Assembly: GCA_950106755.1 (NCBI GenBank) | Contig: OX467086.1 | Span: 11,984,001 to 12,048,000, forward strand | Direction of reading: 5' to 3' | From: Climacium dendroides | Lineage: Eukaryota; Streptophyta; Bryopsida; Hypnales; Climaciaceae | DNA length: 64,000 nucleotides | Position numbers and translations under genes: made by a program | The notes under the pieces: model-generated | Told to the model about the DNA's origin: nothing | Databases searched by the model: none | What the model saw: the letters and a program-made list of their open reading frames with translations, nothing else | Shown here: in pieces, positions 24,964 to 35,947 of the stretch | Layout: every line of letters starts with the position of its first letter | Position numbering within the stretch: the first letter of the stretch is position 1

Positions 24964-27900
24964 CTAGTACTGAGGAGGCGCAGGAGGAGGGGATTGGTAC
25001 AAGGGTGGAATAGCATTGAAAATGGTGTTGGCATCCACTCCTGTTTTCGTTACCGTTGAGAGCGATACCAAAGCTCCTACCAATGCAGCGTTGGCAGCTA
25101 ATGTTGGCTCTGCTTGCTGATAGTTTGTGCGCCGGTCGACATATTTATCAGCCTTGTTTGGTCCAGCAACCATTGCCCCATCAATGACATGTGGATTCGG
25201 CGTTTTTGCATCCCTGTACTTCCAACCTTGAGTGCAGCCAGTCCTTGTTTTGCTCTTGGGGATGGACGCCGCCCTATGATGCACTTGCTTTGGATACTTC
25301 TTCCCGTAGCCAACCACGTAGCTCATGTTCATTGGGTTGTGCCCAAGCACGTAATTTATCTGCGCAAAATACAGCTCAAGTAAGCCGTATATCCAAATAT
25401 TCATGGAGCATCATAAATGTGTCCCAAGGTAGAGGATTCTAAAACTATGAGGAACCGAATGAGTATAATATTCATAGAGTATCATATATGCATGGGTCCT
25501 AGTGGCAACAGAATAAGTTGATATGACAGCGGGTCTCACCTGTGAACGTGCGTAGTCATTCATGGTTTCTGCAGGGTAGTATGTGCCTTTACAGGCCCAC
25601 CCAGGAACATCGAAGGCCTTCAAGTACTCGGCATACAACGAAGCTAACATCGAATTAGCCACTGCGTACTGCAATTGCTGTGGCTTCCCGTTCAGAAACA
25701 TTGTTAAGCCCCCTGGACATCATCCATAATCAACATCAATTTTGTCCAATCGATGTGAATCACGTGGAGTACATCTCCAGACGACAGTCTACGTGGCACG
25801 TTTTCAATGCAAGCTTACTAAGCTATCTCACCAAGAGCTGTCCACAAACATCTGCTACTGACAAGTGACGATGTAAACTTCAACCCCAAGGATTCAAGAA
25901 TGTAAAACAACCGATTAATTTGATCATGTTCTGGAAATATAAGTTAGATGCGGCCAAATCTCGATTTAGAGCAGAATACTGCGAGTTCAGGTCAAACGTA
26001 AACGGAATTGGGCAAAAGGAAATCCCCATATGACCCACTCAAAAGTGCTAAAAAAGCCCACGTTCGACCTCTTGGTCCTTGAGTTGGTCGCACGCCAATG
26101 CAGGAGGATTAATTTCAGCAACTAACCTGTCGTGACATTAAAAACCTTGTATTGCGGGAGGTAGGAGCACATGACAGTCTCCGTTTGGTTGAGATACTCT
26201 CGGAGTAGCTGCTCGTAAGGATATCCTGGACTTTTCATAATGTAAAGCCTCGACATAAGTACCTGCAGCAGGAACAGAAAGCTATGGTTTTCAGCAGACT
26301 GAAAGCTCCATTGATTATATGTCGACCTTAGAATCATTTCTTCTGGCACTTTACGAGGCCCTCCGACACTCCAACTAAGAAAAGAAACCCAATTGGGTGG
26401 GGGAGCCTTGGAAAGTCACTCATTTACAATGCAAGTGTCGTCTAAACATGTGATTCGTACTAAATGAGATACTTCTAGGTTCTATCAGGCAAAGGTGCTT
26501 CCATGAGATAAACAATTTCAAGGGTAGTCTAGGGTCGTGAATGGGACCCTACTCCCTCAAACATCAACAATTGATAACTAATTCATACAGTATCCAACTA
26601 AGAAATATGTTAGTGAGTTGAAATCTTCTAAAATATGGGGACAAGACGCACTCTAAAAAAGTCATTCGAACAATGGAAACCACTCACAACACTTACAATG
26701 GGTTTTCAACCTCAAAAGACACCGTAAAATCTGAACATGATCATACCTGGGCGCCAATGAGCTTGTTGTCCCAGCTGAACACTCCATAAGAGGGTCCGCC
26801 ACCGTTGGCATTAGCATTCTTTGCGAGCGCAGGGTTCGTAATAAACTGAAGATAGGTGATGTTCCCTGTGGCATAGTACATCCAAGACCCACCCCACATG
26901 TACTCATCCCAGTAACTGGTGGAATTATAGAACGGTTGTTCCCCTGCAGGCAGTCCCGCAACGTAACGTTCTCTGTGCCCCATGCTCCTTGCGAAAGTCC
27001 AGATATTGGTCGCTCCAGTGATCAGCTTGCGAGAGTATGCTGGAGAGTCTTTGAACACGATGGAGGCCGCTGCAAGAGCTGCTGCCATTTCCGAGCCCAG
27101 ATCTGGAGCAGAGCTGACTGCGTAAGATGGACGAGGGTAGTCCATGTCTTCAGGCCTTTCCCAGCAGTAGTGGTCATTGGGGGTGGACGTGTTCGCATCG
27201 CCTACCTGATAAGATATAAAGAACCAATAATCAAAAGTCAAGTGAAAAAATTGAGTGATGTTTTTATGAATAAATTGGTGTATTTCAACATTGTTTGAAT
27301 CAGACAAATTTTCGAGCAATGCTACAACAAAGCCGTTCACTCAACTACAGTTCGAGGGTCCTGTTTCACGTAGGCATTGCCAGAAGATCGGAATTAATGT
27401 GTTAAAATGTGAGCAATGCCCCCAAGCATTCATCAAATAGAGTCCATTCGCAACAATCTTTACATTTGATTGTATGAAAAATCTCAAATTAATACGAAAT
27501 TGTAGACGTAAAGACAGTTGTCAAGAGAATTTTATTCCTCCAGAACTTCAAGTTCAGGTAGAGGATACTCTAAACCGTTAGGGACCTGATCATGTCTCCT
27601 ATTGACTGTTTCCAGCAGAAACTCATCTCTCCAGATGCACTTGGTTGGCCTTCAACTAGCAAGTCGGGAGTAATTTTGATTTAGCTAAATGTCTATGGCC
27701 ATTCATCTTTGAATGGAAATGGGGTTGTCAACTTTCCCTTCAATAGTGGTCCACAACCTCCACTGGAATTGCATAAGAAATCCATGCACATGGATGAAAA
27801 TTTGGTCTCAAGAGTTTGGCTCTTCTAGTAACCCAAGTAATCTCGCCAGATAGCTCTATTGAGTGATCTCCCACTGAAGGTGCACTCCTAAAAATTCACT

Positions 27901-29479
27901 GGTTGCAATACTTTGAGACAGAAAGTGATAGAAATTGTATCCTGTTCCTTAGTCACTGGCAGGGAAATTTTGACGGCAAGGTTTTGAGCTCAGTTTGAGA
28001 GGAGGCAGACATACCTGAACGAACACACGATCGACGTGCGGTGAGGAGTAGTTGAAGGTCTTCAACATGTAATCGGTGCCCCACTTTATGATTTCCTTGA
28101 TGTGATTCAGCTCCCCAGCAGCCTGGTACTTAGATTTGTACTCAATCACACTCCAACTCAAAATGGTCATGGCATAGGCTCCAGGAAACCCAAACTTGAT
28201 GTTATCCCCTGCATCGTAGTAACCACCAGTGAGGTTCACACTTGCATCTCGTCCATCGCTCAGACCAGAATGAGATCTCCATGAGATGTTGTTGGATGCT
28301 GGCAAGTGCCCGGCTGCAACAAAAACACCACAAGAATTCATCAGAGCCTTCAATTAATCCTGCAGCACCACATGCACTTGTTCAACCAAAATAAGGAATA
28401 TTTTAATTCATCCAAATCCCTTTATTTGTAGATTAGCAAAGTAAGATAAGCCATTCATAATTCAAAAGTACCTAATGAAAAAGCAAACAAGGTGCTCCAG
28501 AGTAGCTTTTATTCAAGGCTTGATTAATTCAGAAATTAGTATATAAGGCCTAAAAAATTTGAGCACTACCACTAATAAATACTACGCCTCCAGATGCAGG
28601 TGTTTGCGTGTTTTAAAAAGAGTCCCACCCGAGATCATGTCACGACGACCGACAAGCAAGACTCTAATACAGCAGTGAATCACTTAGGTTCCAAGCTCCA
28701 ATTGACTCTATTTGCTACAAGTGCCTCTGTTTTGTCATAAGGTAGAGGCGACCATGAAATGTACCCCTCTGGTACGTGTCGCCTGAGCAGCACGAGGAAC
28801 TGAATTTCATATAAAAGGTAGAGGACACTCTGCCATTTTAAGCATTTCGACCAATAAGTAGGAGTGGGCTTTCATTGAGAGATCACTCATTAAAGCTCAC
28901 TAAAGGGATCACTGAGCCAAACTCTCTTGGGATCAAATTGTTTGCTAGCTCACTCAATGTATTAAACGATTTCTTATGCAATAATTCAAATTGGAAGGTT
29001 GTAGACTACAATTGCAGGGACAGTAAACAACACCCCATTCAAAGATGAATATCGATCGAGTATAGCCAAGTTCTGCTTCCCCTGGTCCTTGATGACGAGT
29101 AGACAAGAAGCAACTTACATTTCTGCGCGTCGAAGAAGCGCAAGGCCAGTTTCAAGGCGACGGTGTAGTTGTCGAGAGGCGCCGGGCGGTGGTGCTTCCT
29201 GGGCGCCACTTTCCAGATGAGAATGGACAGCCCCACGATGGCGCTGGCGGCGAGGAGCGTCCCGAACACAATGAAGAAGAGCTTGCGGCTGCACACGACG
29301 CAGCCCAAGTCGACCTGCTTCTTCTTCTTCTTCGCCGCGGGCTCCAGCAGCCAGCTCTGTTGCGTCTCCTCCAAGCTCTTCACCGACGCGCGGTCGAAGT
29401 CCAGGCTACGGCTGCGGGTGTCGTCCTCCGCCCCCGAGTCCATGGCCATCTCCATCGGACCTCCCCAGGTGTTGTACAT
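24964..29479 (-). CDS. KOR: KORRIGAN-type membrane endo-1,4-beta-glucanase (GH9), 607 aa
   Basis: Membrane-anchored GH9 endoglucanase, by homology the KORRIGAN enzyme that acts with cellulose synthase at the plasma membrane and Golgi. Exons: 29479-29119, 28313-28015, 27205-26747, 26262-26127, 25712-25540, 25359-24964; all are GT-AG and in phase. Residues 1-65 are a cytosolic tail with the conserved [10 protein letters not shown] box and a KKKKK stretch. Residues 66-89 are a single membrane helix (type II anchor). The catalytic domain has [13 protein letters not shown] (Asp154, Asp157), the HHR motif (His504) and the [17 protein letters not shown] signature (Asp551, Glu560). Several N-glycosylation sequons (for example NYS, NIT and NQT) lie in the lumenal part. 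The C-terminus is proline-rich ([10 protein letters not shown]). Length matches the roughly 620 aa of Arabidopsis KOR1. No cellulose-binding module is present, as is normal for this class. Confidence 0.96.
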
Positions 29480-29514
29480 CGCGTCCCAACAACTCGCTCT
29501 AGCTTCCCGTCTAA

Positions 29515-29900
29515 CTTACACCCAATTCTCAATTACCAGCTCCTAAAGAAGCCCTCAACTACTTGAACCTCTTACGCATTCACCCAACGGCTAGATAGTC
29601 ACACCCAATTTCCAATTACAGCTCCACTTGATGCCCTACACTAACCTCTTACGCATACACCAACAAACATGCGCGGTTTCCAATTGTTCATGCCCTCAAC
29701 TAGTTAGCCTCTTACGCATTCATCAAACAGACAGTCACACCCTATTTCTAATTGCAACTTCTCTTGAAGCCCTCCACTAATAAACCGCTTCCACATTCAA
29801 CCAACAGACAGCCTCATGTACCCAATTTCCAATTGCAACTTCTACTAACTAACCTCTTACGCATTCACCCAACAGACACTCCTATTACCCAACTTCACAC
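29515..29900. repeat. Degenerate ~70-bp tandem repeat upstream of the endoglucanase gene
   Basis: Five copies of a block containing CCTCTTACGCATTC, CCAACAGACA, ACCCAATTTCCAATT and AAGCCCTC recur with spacings of about 77, 63, 78 and 67 bp (anchors at about 29568, 29645, 29708, 29785 and 29853). It sits 40-420 bp upstream of the minus-strand ATG, in the proximal promoter or 5' UTR, and may carry repeated regulatory sites. Confidence 0.65.
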
Positions 29901-30409
29901 AACGTTCACCCGCACCCTCCTCAGTAGATGACTCCCCATACTCCAGATATTTCACTTGAACAATCGACGAAGCCAATGTTAACAAAATTGATTTAAGCCC
30001 GTCCAATACAACCACCATAGATCCGATCCAATGCACGCCCCCTCGATCAAACCAAAATTAAAAAAGAGCTCTAAGTCATGCATGTACTCACACCACAGCC
30101 CAAATTTTCAAGGCCATTAGAACTCACTCCGCAGCAAGGCAACTGATCGAACCATCACTCAACTAACTACCACCCTTTACACTCACAACCTTCTCCTCCC
30201 TTGTCAAATGTCTTTCCAGACCTGACAAACCAGGGAAGTAGCTAGCTACTGTTGAAACCTAAGTAAAAAAAATGAGAAACGAAGACATTAGGCGCTAAGA
30301 TCAATGCGACGAACTCATAATTGGTGTGTGATTGATGATGATGCAATGCAGGGGAGTGCGTGGTGCCCAAGTTCAAAAGTTAAGGTGGAAAGCCATTGAC
30401 GAAGCGGCT

Positions 30410-30440
30410 GGGGAGCTGTAGGAGCTGTAGGAGCTGTAGG
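30410..30440. repeat. Short GGAGCTGTA tandem repeat
   Basis: About three perfect copies of the nonamer GGAGCTGTA follow one another. It is a microsatellite-scale repeat. Confidence 0.7.
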
Positions 30441-30608
30441 GAAGTGGACGCATGGGGAAGCGAGTTCAGTTACCAGCTTGGCAATGGCCATGAGATGGCG
30501 GTACGTGAAGCGAAAGCCTGGCAAGGGGGTTCTGACAGGCCGTGGAAATGTTTGTGCAGCAGCTGCTACAACGCTGCATTGCTGCTGCAACCAAAATCTT
30601 ACTTACTG

Positions 30609-30809
30609 ATGGAGTTGCTGCCTGTGCTGCTGCTGCTCGTCGCCGCCGTCGCCGTCCCGCTGCACTCACCTGGGGCGCCAGCTTTCACAGGAAGAGTACT
30701 TGATTATTGTGCACCGGCATGTACAGTACTTTCAATTGCTGACTCTTCCAACAAGGAAGGACCCTCTTCAATGAAGGGAACCAAGGTAGGAGATGCGTAT
30801 ATCCCATGA
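30609..30809 (+). CDS. Possible small secreted protein, 66 aa, low confidence
   Basis: Starting at ATG 30609, the frame reads MELLPVLLLLVAAVAVPLHS. This is an uninterrupted hydrophobic core with a plausible signal-peptidase site, followed by 46 residues with three cysteines. It is locally GC-rich in an AT-rich area and divergent from the endoglucanase gene. No homologue is recognised. The end could also be a splice donor (CCAAG|GTAGGA at about 30785). It may equally be chance. Confidence 0.22.
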   Translation: MELLPVLLLLVAAVAVPLHSPGAPAFTGRVLDYCAPACTVLSIADSSNKEGPSSMKGTKVGDAYIP

Positions 30810-30830
30810 TTTTTCAATTTAGGGGCCTTT

Positions 30831-30990
30831 GGACCCCTTGAAAGATTTTCAATGAAATTTTCTCAAAAGAGAAATGGAATCTCCATTTTAGACCCCTCGA
30901 AAGGTTTTCAATGAAATTTAGAAATGGAATCTCCATTTTAGACCCTTGAAAGATTTTCAATGAAATTTTCTTGAAAGAGAAATGGGAAGC
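30831..30990. repeat. Tandem repeat, three copies of a 50-60 bp unit
   Basis: Three successive copies carry GACCC(C)TTGAAAG, ATTTTCAATGAAATTT and GAAATGG(AATCTCCATTTTA). The middle copy has lost about 10 bp. No coding signal. Confidence 0.75.
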
Positions 30991-31227
30991 TTCTTCTATC
31001 TAGGACTTTTTTTTGGACTAGTGTCCCTTTTGCTGGCCTTACAACAGAGGTCAATTTGGGAGGAAGAAGCTAGATTGGCTACAATTCTGACACATCTTGG
31101 TTGAGTTTTCCAATTTACAAGAATTATGCAAAAATATTTTTATTATTTTGGTAGCTACAATACAATTTATGGCAATTTGCTATAATTTGATGCAAAATTT
31201 AATTATTAAAAAATTGCATCTTCTTCT

Positions 31228-32123
31228 TTAATCCCTAAAGGACCAAGAATCCATTGGAGGGACTCTTAGGAGTTGGGGTAGATTCCTATGATCTCAATTT
31301 TTGGTTAAATTTTTTGAAAAGATTTAAAAACTTGTTAGCTTCATGGGAATATTCAATTGGTGCCCATAAGCAAAAGCTATGCCATCTTAAACTTAATTTT
31401 CATGTCATTGAGTGTAAAAAAGAAATCCATAAAAACTTGAAATAATTTTTTTTTAAATCTTCCTAATACATCTTATTTTTGTCTACATGTGAAGCTTGAT
31501 TCATTCCAAGGCATTTGGATTAATTATGTGAAAGTTATGGACAATCTTGTTTTGGGGGCAATCTAAGCATTTCTTGAAAAAACAATTTAAAGGATTCATT
31601 TTTTAATGCAATTTTGACAATTTTTCAAAAAAAATTGTTTGATAAGTTTAAGTTTGCTTGCTAGAACAATCTCACCATTGGGATTATTGTGTTTCAATCC
31701 CATTTTAGAGCTATTAATGATTTAGTTTTTTTTTCACAATTGAACCTACTTCTATTCAATAATTTTTTAAGTAATGATAATCAAATGTTTCTTTTTTTTT
31801 TAAATCCTAGACTTTTAACTCAATTCTTCAATGTAAATTTTTTTAATTTAAAGTCTACAATGCAATTTTTTCTCCACGAATGGCTTTCAAAATCTTTTGA
31901 AATTGCAAGTTAGCATTTCCAGCTTTGAATGCTAATATCCTCCTATCTAAATAGTCAGACTTCATGAAATTCTTACCACGTGATCTCATACAAGTAATGT
32001 ATAAGACATTATGGTTAGATTGTATAAAATATATGTTTTTTATTTTCTTGAATGAATGCAACAAAAATGGTAGTTTTGAGTGTTTTTTGATAGAAAAACA
32101 AGCTTTGGTCCTTTAGGGATTAA
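31228..32123 (+). mobile_element. TTAA-flanked dispersed element, copy B (20-bp perfect terminal repeats)
   Basis: The best-preserved copy. The left end TTTAATCCCTAAAGGACCAA (31227-31246) is exactly reverse-complemented at 32105-32124, with TTAA at both boundaries. The 896-bp body is AT-rich and non-coding. It aligns with copies A, C and D. It behaves like a non-autonomous DNA transposon. TTAA boundaries followed by CCCT are reminiscent of piggyBac-type ends, but no transposase is present to confirm this. Confidence 0.7.
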
Positions 32124-33080
32124 ATTTCCTATGGACTTATAATTACACTAAGGTTATATTTGTTGAAATTTAGAGATATTTAGTTTAAAAATGAATGGTT
32201 GCCCTCATTGTAGGTAAGTGAGGGAGTCATGTTATATTTAAAGTAAATTCAAATAATTTAATTTACTTTGTATATTACTAAAAAAAACTCCTATTTAGAT
32301 TCTTTCCTAAAAACATAGGCTTTCTCAACACTTAAGATCTTAGGAGTTGATTTTGTATACACCTTCAATAAATACTTTACTTTGATAAATCACAAAAGAT
32401 TCATAGATTGTTCAAAAAATACACAAAGTTATAATCTTCTTTGAATTGTCAATAAAAAGCAAGTTAGTTTAGTTTAATAATTCAAACCAATCTACCATTG
32501 TTTTTGTTAGAATTTCTTCTTATGATATTGAAAGAGGATTTTCATTCTAAATTTTCAATCCTTTTAATATTAAAACTCTTAATTCCTAAACAAGATTTTA
32601 ACCATATGGATATTTAATAGAAATATCTAAAACCATTCATTTTTTTAATAAGTTGATGTATATAAATAGAGACATGTGAATCTGACATCCCACATGGATA
32701 ATCATATTTAGAACACTTTAAGGGATCCCTACTTCTCAAAACATAAGGGAACGGACAAAATATAGTTACATCCACATCAAGTCCATCCTTTGAAGGCCCT
32801 TGGCATCAAATTTTGTCAATTGTCAGGACACAAGATGCATATTTCAATAGAATTTGTTGCTTGGGATAAAAATCAAACAATCTAGTGCTCTAGCCTATAT
32901 TTAAAGTATTCAAATAATCAACTAAATAGGATTTGGAACGAAAGTAGGTATAGAAAGTTTCGAGAACCTTGTCTATAAATTGAGAGTTTATGTTGTCAAC
33001 TACTATAATAGAAGACACTAAGATAGACATTAATTATATCTCCCCAAATTGCATTGGATTTATTATCAATGTAGGCATCA
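32124..33080. other. AT-rich intergenic DNA between two element copies
   Basis: No gene, RNA or repeat structure recognised. Confidence 0.5.
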
Positions 33081-34073
33081 TTAATCCCTAAAGGCCAATT
33101 TTCCCCTTTGGGGACAAAATGGATTTCAGGCACATTACTATGACCTAAATTTTAAATGAATATTTTTAAAACTTTCTCATAAGATAGAAAATTTTATTAT
33201 CTTTGTGTGAATATAATTTTTATTTCAATCAGTGTACGAGAACAAAAGTTGTATCACAAAAAGCCCAAAATTTTCATTCGGCAGGTAGAAAAAGAAATCC
33301 ATAGAAACTTAAAATTAAAATTTTTAATTTTTTTTCTTACAAATCATTTTTTATACATTTAAAGCTTTGATTCATTCCATTTGAATTAGTGATGTGAAAG
33401 TTATGAACAATCCTATTTTTTGGGCAATCTAAACATTTTCTTGAAAAAACGACTTGTAGAATTCATTTTTGAATACAATTTTTACAATTTGAGAAAAAAA
33501 ACTTTTGAAAGTTTAAGTTTTCTTGCTAAAACAATCTCACCATACGGATTATTGTGTTTCAATCCCATCTTAGAGTTATTAATGATTTACTTTTTTCTTT
33601 CAATCTTGAACTTTCTTCTACTTAACAATTTTTTAAAGAATGAATATCAAACTTTTTTTTATTAAATTTTTTTCTTAGACGTTCAACTCAATTTTTCAAC
33701 ACAATTTTTAAAAAAATTCAAAGCCCATAGTGCAAAAAATTCCACACATAGCAGTCAAAGTCATCTAAAATTGCAAGCTAGTGTTCAAAAAATCTTTTTT
33801 TTGAACTTTGAATTCTAATATCACTCAACTTGTATGGTCAAACTTCATGAAATTTTTACCACATGATTTCAAACAAATAAAGTATAAGATATTAGGTTAG
33901 ATTCTAAAAAAATTATTTTGTATATATTATATTTTGTATGGCACATTTTGTATGTTGTATTGTTGTATTGCATATGATATACCATATATTTTGGTTTTCA
34001 TTGGTGAATGCAATAGAAATGACAATTTTGAGTGGTTTTTGACTAAAGATGGCCTTAGGCTTATAGGAGCCAA
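33081..34073 (+). repeat. TTAA-flanked dispersed element, copy C
   Basis: Starts TTAATCCCTAAAGGCCAATT and ends in a diverged complement near GGAGCCAA. It shares GGGGACAAAATGGATTT, ATAAGATAGAAAA, AAAGCCCAAAATTTTCATT and TTGTGTTTCAATCCCATCTT with copy A. It is about 990 bp and non-coding. Confidence 0.7.
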
Positions 34074-35947
34074 CCCATTTCCGCCCATCTGAGTGCCCCA
34101 ACACTTGAACGTCCTAACGCCTCAAACCTAGCTTCTCAAAATTGAAAGATTTTTTTGTTTGACTATTATAATCTTTTCAATGGTGTAGTCAAAGGATGTA
34201 TCCCTTTCCTTGGAGCTCAGGGCTTGTCTCCACTACCAATAGGTATAATCAATTTATGCGAATCTCTTTTTAGGTGATAGTTTGATTGGACTAAATGAAT
34301 TCAAAAGGGTCTAGATTTTAGTAAACACGTGCTAGACACTCATGGTTTAAGCAATTGACCAAATTTGGGGTGTGTTGAGTGGAAGAATTTCCTTGTGTGC
34401 ATAAATAGATTTAAGAAGGATTCCATTATTTTTCACAATTTTATTCCCCAACAAGAAAATAACCATGAATTTTTTGAGTGACGATTTTCGAGTTCTTCGT
34501 TTCTTATTGGTAATATAGGTTATCCTATTTTTGACCAAGGTGTGGTTACAAAATCGAGAGTCGTGTAGCCCAATCATAATGTGCCATTCTTGATCACTTG
34601 CTCATCTCATCCCTACATGGAAATAGACCTCCTACACCGCAAAAAGGGGGTGATTAGGATTGGTTTGGCTCCTGTAATAGTAGGATTGCTCTTCTCTGAG
34701 GTAGGAGGTCTATAAATCACCCATTTAAGCCTACCGACAGTAATAGATATTTCAAGAAGCATGTCACTCAGTCCTACATAGAGGACGCATTTAGAACCTA
34801 GTCAATTTAAGGACCTCTAAAAAATCCTTCTTTTTGAAAAATCTTGCCGCGGTTACCAAACCTACACTCGCATGTGCCACAGCCGACGCCATGATGCACG
34901 ACGATGCCACCAACACCTGCCTCTTCAGCTGCCCAAAGACATCGCTGTATCTTGCCTTGTGCACGTAGCCCTTCAAAGAATGGCATCTTCCACTTCAGCG
35001 ATTGTAACTTATTGGAAAAATGGTAACATACCCTTCATAAAAAACATTGCATTCCAGATCTTGCAACGCCAGAAGATGTGATTTCATATATACACAATGG
35101 AAGACGCAACATCAATAGCTTATGAGCGTTTGGGTACGTCCTCACAACAAGCGGAAAGACGGATGGGATTGTTTCCACGAGACTGAATTAAGGGAATTGC
35201 TCAAGCTTGCTAAAATCAGCAGTGACGCAACTGCTACTTTGCCAGCAACAGGTTTCGAATTATAGCAGACATACTAGAAAACCAAATCCACAATCGACTA
35301 AGAGAATTAAGGCGAGAATGCATTGATGCTTCCTGAAGCTTAGAGTCGTATTACTTTCGTCTTATCCGATGGTCGCCCCGCCGGTGAATCGCAGTCCGAC
35401 GACGAGTGTTGTCTGAGCTACTGAATCTTTCATGATCTAAACTTACTCCAAACAATTATGGTCATATTGTATAAGTTCTTAATCCTCAAGTATACAGGCT
35501 GATGAAAAACACTTGAGAAAACATAACTTCATCATTGATCTAATATCCAAATAAAAGTGGATATTCTACTCGAATGACCTTTAATAACTTTTATCTGAAA
35601 ATAGTCACAAATAGATGGGAGGGATTTGTAACACATATTGTGATTATTGTGGATGATGTTAATTGATCATTCTAGATTGGCTGGTGCAGCCGTTGTGAAG
35701 GGGACCGAGACATTGTGTTACTAAAAGATGTTGGAATGCGACCTTGGAGCTCAGTGTCTTTCAAGTGCAGCTGATTTGATCAACTGGCTGTGTTGTTGTA
35801 TTGTATAACACAAAGCGAACACAAACCTTCTCAGGAATCCGGTGTACACAAAAAAATTCTATAATTCTCAGAAACTGTATTTGAATAAACTACCCAATAG
35901 TGACGCTGTTGCTGTCCATAAAGCAGCATGAATTCAAAAAATGGAGG
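34074..35947. other. Intergenic DNA, no gene seen
   Basis: A 61-codon minus-strand open frame at 34791-34976 in a more GC-rich patch is unassigned. The part close to 35947 is probably the 3' UTR of the RAP-domain gene. Confidence 0.45.
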
